The notes under the pieces are model-generated. The model saw only the letters and a program-made list of their open reading frames with translations. It had not been told where the DNA came from and did no database searches. DNA of 64,000 bases. Origin: Dasysyrphus tricinctus (lineage: Eukaryota; Arthropoda; Insecta; Diptera; Syrphidae). The position numbers were made by a program, and so were the translations under genes. Shown here piece by piece: positions 60,426 through 64,000 of the stretch. How positions within the stretch are numbered: position 1 is the stretch's first letter; each line of letters starts with the position of its first letter. The stretch covers positions 137,593,686 to 137,657,685 of the forward strand of contig OY992531.1 in assembly GCA_963921185.1 (NCBI GenBank). Reading direction: 5' to 3'.

Positions 60426-60771
60426 TGGATCTAAATATATACTGCAGCCAAATGCTCTGGATGGTGGGGTGACATAAAGTGTAAAGTTCATGGGCGTCAA
60501 GTCTTAAGAAAAGAGAAACAAAGCAAACAAATATTTGATCAACAATTTGTATTGATTAACGAAAACAACAAAGCAACAAATAAAGAACATAAAACATAAC
60601 AAAAAAGTGATTTCAAAAAAGAACATAAATATTTTACAAATAAGAAGAGACTACACTAAAGTTTGATATTGTGAACGCTATACGGCGCTTGAAATCCGTT
60701 TTACTTATTGCTTTTCTATTTTTCATAATTTTTGATATTGCTCTTGATTTTAAAATATTAGTTTCATAAAA

Positions 60772-63074
60772 ATGAACAAAAATTCACGTGCTTGGGAAAT
60801 GCTCCAGTTAGTGAAAAATAATGCTAAAAATGCAGGTATAATTTGCTCGTTTTAAGAAGATTATGGCTTACAATTAGTTTATTTATTATAATAATATACA
60901 TAGCTGCAAGAAAAATTTCTTCTGAGGAAACAATCTATCAGGAAATGCTTTTGAATGAGGCCTTGGAGAGAGACATGAATAGTGGTGAGTTTTTTCAACA
61001 AATAAAACATTTAAAGGACATTCAAAAACGGATTTGAATAGTCTTAGGTGCAGGAACAAGTTCGACAGCAATAGTCGTTGATCAGCCCATGAGATCCATA
61101 CAGATTGAAGAAGTACAAGCGGCAGATTCTTCTGGAGACGACAGCGTGAAAGATACTACTTACTATTATGATAATGAAAGCTCGAGTTCCAGCGACGAGG
61201 AAGAATCCGAAGCCATCAGCATTCCAATAAATGATATAGCTACAGCTACAGACATTTCTTCAGGAGGCAGTAGATGGAAAAAATCGTGCCCACAAAAATG
61301 GAAACGAAATATTAACAGAAATCTGAAGTCTAAGTGTCTGCCTTATAAAGATTATAAAGGTAATTTAAAACGCCCCAAAAATCCCAAAATACTCATAAAT
61401 CATAAATGTAAGTTCAGTTGTTTAAACATTAACGAAAGTTGCCGCCTTAAATTGTGTACAAATTTTTGGACCTTGAATTACAATCAGAAGAAAGGCTTTA
61501 TCCTTCAAAATGTTGAAAGCAATGACCCAAAATATCGACGTCCAAGAAACGGAAACGGAAATCCGCGCCAAACTGCTAAAAAGTACTTTTTTACTCAAGA
61601 TGGCATCAAAACAAGAGTGTGCCAACAGTTTTTTCCTAATACGTTAAATATTTCAAACAGATCCGTCATAAATGCATTTTTAGGCAAGGAAGAGATTGGT
61701 GGCCACTTCTCAGGGACAGACAAGAGAGGCAAACATACACCATCCAATATTACAAGCCCAGAGGCTATTTTGAATGTAAGGAAGCATATTGAAAGTTTTC
61801 CGTGTATGGAAAGCCATTACTGCCGCAAGACCAGTCAGAGAAAGTATTTAGACTGTAAGCTTTCCATAAGAAAAATGTACGAATTATATAAAATACAGTG
61901 CGCTGAAATAAATTATCTTCCTGTTTCCGAAATCACCTACAAAAGAACATTTTGCAATGAGTACAATTTATCTTTTTTTGTACCAAAAAAAGACCAGTGT
62001 CTTTTTTGTAATAAGTACAAAATTGCATCTTCTGAGGCGAAACTTGAGCTCAAAGTCGATTATGAAAATCATTTGCTTCGAAAAACAGAAGCATTTGCAG
62101 AAAAGCAACATGACAAAGCAAGAGCTAATTCAGACCCAGGATTTAAGTCAATTTCTATGGATATGCAAAGTGTTCTGCAAATACCTTCAACTGATGTTTC
62201 CTTAACATATTATAAAAGGAAACTTGTACTCCACAATTTTACCATTTATGAAGCAGGCTTGCCGAATAACGCTTTCTGCTATGCCTGGACAGAGATAAAC
62301 GGTAAAGGAGGGAGCTGTGAAGTGGGGTCGTGCATTTTAAAATATATACAGCAATTACCCACAAATATTGTAGAGCTGTCTGTTTTTTCCGATACTTGCG
62401 CCGGCCAAAACCGAAATGTAAATATTGTGGCATTTTTTCTAAATGTTGTGCAGACAACTAATTTAGACATTATTGATCAAAAATTCTTGGAAAGTGGCCA
62501 CTCTTACATGGAAGTCGATTCAATGCATAGTGCAATCGAAAAACAGAAAAAGTTCTCTTCAATTTATTGCGTAAATGACTGGCTCAATATATTCAAGGCT
62601 GCAAGAGTTAGAGTACAAAATAAGTCCCCATATGAAGCTGTCGAAATGAAATTCGATAATTTTTTTAATCTTAAAATGTTAGCCGAAATTTTAATTAAAA
62701 ACAAGACTGAAGATACTGATGGCCAAAAAGTAAATTGGCTTAAAATTAAATGGTTCCGGTATGAAAAAAACAAACCTGGAGTTCTTCAGTTCAAATACAA
62801 CTTTGCAGACAATTTTCAAACAATGAACGTGATAAAAACTTTACGTAGAGGAAGGACCGCTGTTCCCAAATATCTCAAGTTAAATCAATGGCCTAAACTA
62901 TATCAAGAACCTCTTAAGATAAGCGTAGCCAAAAAGAAAGACTTAATAGATATGTGTGCAAAAGGAGTGGTTCCTGAAATTTTTCATCATTGGTTTAAAT
63001 GTTTGCCCTCACAACCTAACTCAAAAGACTATTTGCCAGAAACTTACACATCGGAGGAAAGTGATGGTGAATAG
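60772..63074 (+). CDS. Intact DUF7869-like transposase, three exons, 721 aa (type C)
   Basis: Exons 60,772-60,835, 60,904-60,984 and 61,054-63,074. The introns of 68 and 69 nt have GTATAA...TAG and GTGAGT...CAG borders, and phase is kept at both joins. Start ATG AACAAAAAT gives MNKNSRAWEMLQLVKNNA; the first ATG of exon 3 (61,089) is residue 61. Layout: acidic Ser-rich stretch (about residues 90-100); a Cys cluster (C167, C171, C178, C183); VCQQFFPNTLNIS (about 237-249); DKRGKH (271-276); SFPCMESHYCRK (about 296-307); CLFC (364-367); then the RNase H-like core with D418 (SMDMQ), D495 (FSDTCAGQN) and D537, H540, E544 (GHSYMEVDSMHSAIE); a basic tail and Ser/Glu end. AATAAA lies at 63,312. The only unbroken gene in the window. 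Function as a transposase is inferred from family features, not shown. Confidence 0.85.
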
Positions 63075-63639
63075 TTTCCACTCCTTTTAATTATTTGACT
63101 GTTAACTTATTATTCTAACATTAATTTTATTGCAAACTCATTATTAAAACCTTGAGTTTTTATTAATTTTTAACTAATTATTCTTATCCAATTTATTATT
63201 GACTTGTTGTTTTCAATAATACTTATTATTTTTTCACTATCCTGGCTACACACATTTGATATTTCATATTCTTACTCTTGTATAATTATTCTTATTTTCC
63301 TCTAAAGCTTTAATAAAACTGTTAAATTCTTTAAAAAAATCATGTTTTATTGAGCTCTCTGTCTTCAGGTATATTGCTTAATTCACATAAAATTGCAATA
63401 TCAGTTCAGCTAAAAAGCACTAAGTCACGACATTTTTTAGTTCTGCTCCAATATTTTTTTGCTGGTTTGTCGAAAACTAAAATTTTAAATCGGAAACTTA
63501 TGTCATAATGTCAACAAAACTTTTGGTGGCATCAAATTCAAAATAAACACCTATATTGATTTTTCACAAGCAAACAAATCTTAAATATCAATTTACTCAA
63601 AACTGTTTTTTGACTTAGTGCTTTCTGCTTGTATACCAA

Positions 63640-63996
63640 CGATTTGTCTTCTCCATTTTTTATTTTTTCTCTATCTGATTGAACAACAATATTTTCTCAT
63701 TTTAAATCTTCAATGAGTTTATATAAACCTACACTTTTGCGTCCAACTTATACCTTCAATCTTCGATGCCATGCTTCAGCATTATTTTGAGTTCGTGGAA
63801 ACTGTTGTATTGCACTGTCTGAAACAGACCAAAAGTCAGGAGAGTATTGAATAACTCTACTCCCATTACGAATATAGCTTATTTTGAACCCCTCAGCAAA
63901 TGTTAATGCATCTTCGTCATCATTCAAGTAATCTTGCAATGCGTTAAAATAGGAAGAGACCTCTTCGGGTGGTACAAACGCCAAACTCTTAATCAT
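63640..63996 (-). pseudogene. MULE transposase, C-terminal remnant (mirror copy)
   Basis: Same peptide as at 21,788: LAFVPPEEV, FPRTQNNAEAWHRRLKV, then TAA, VGRKSVGLYKLIEDLK, TGA. Beyond EKIKNGED it reads on in this copy as KSLVYKQKALSQKTV, which differs from the left arm because the deletion there begins at this point. Convergent with the 721-aa gene. Confidence 0.75.
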
Positions 63997-64000
63997 AATC

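Larger units (their letters stand above)
60177..64000. mobile_element. MULE-like element carrying an intact DUF7869-like gene (right arm, runs off the window)
   Basis: It begins GGGTTGGGTACGGGAGCCCG after GTTTTTTGT (60,168-60,176), the inverse of the 9-bp duplication in the left arm. Then come AAAATCCCG repeats, the 80-bp palindrome, MULE 3' sequence, the 721-aa gene, and the MULE transposase remnant on the minus strand. By comparison with 21,550-21,788 the far end should lie about 240 bp beyond the window. The left-arm copy lacks 60,765-63,640. Confidence 0.82.

Overview
The window looks like repeat-dense, AT-rich chromatin from an arthropod, most likely an insect. The grounds are a 129-bp satellite, short canonical introns (63-69 nt), many terminal-inverted-repeat (TIR) DNA transposons, Helentron-like elements and no host gene that I recognise. 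Species cannot be told from sequence alone. There is no sign of operons, ribosome binding sites, rRNA, tRNA genes or CRISPR.

Layout. (1) 1-16,670: a satellite of about 129-bp monomers that changes orientation several times. It is interrupted by two copies of a CGTCG-ended element, a second CGTCG-ended element with a transposase fragment, and a Helentron-like insertion. (2) 16,670-21,550: foldback elements and remnants. (3) 21,550-64,000: a very large, imperfect inverted repeat of nested transposons. The left arm (about 21.5-32.8 kb and 37.1-40.9 kb) is mirrored by the right arm (about 47.3-64.0 kb). The spacer (40.9-47.3 kb) is a further copy of part of the arm, so one block exists three times. 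Sequences present in one copy and absent from another give exact insertion boundaries and target-site duplications (TSDs).

Genes. Four groups of related proteins, called here A, B, C and D, share a DD(D/E)-like signature: a D in an FDxQ or MDMQ strand, then D-x-C-x-GQN-K/R-N, then GH-(S/T)-x(4)-D-x(5)-IE. They resemble the transposase-like proteins annotated in insects as DUF7869. C (60,772-63,074, three exons, 721 aa) is the only fully intact gene; it lies inside a MULE-like element. A occurs three times as a two-exon gene with the same in-frame TGA in every copy. B survives as several frameshifted copies. D is a fragment.

Common theme. Each element family carries its own short motif, repeated many times just inside its ends. 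The DUF7869-linked and similar families show 4-bp AT-rich TSDs. Two MULE-like families start GGGTTGGG, make 8-9 bp TSDs, and share a repeat block followed by an 80-bp palindrome at one end only.
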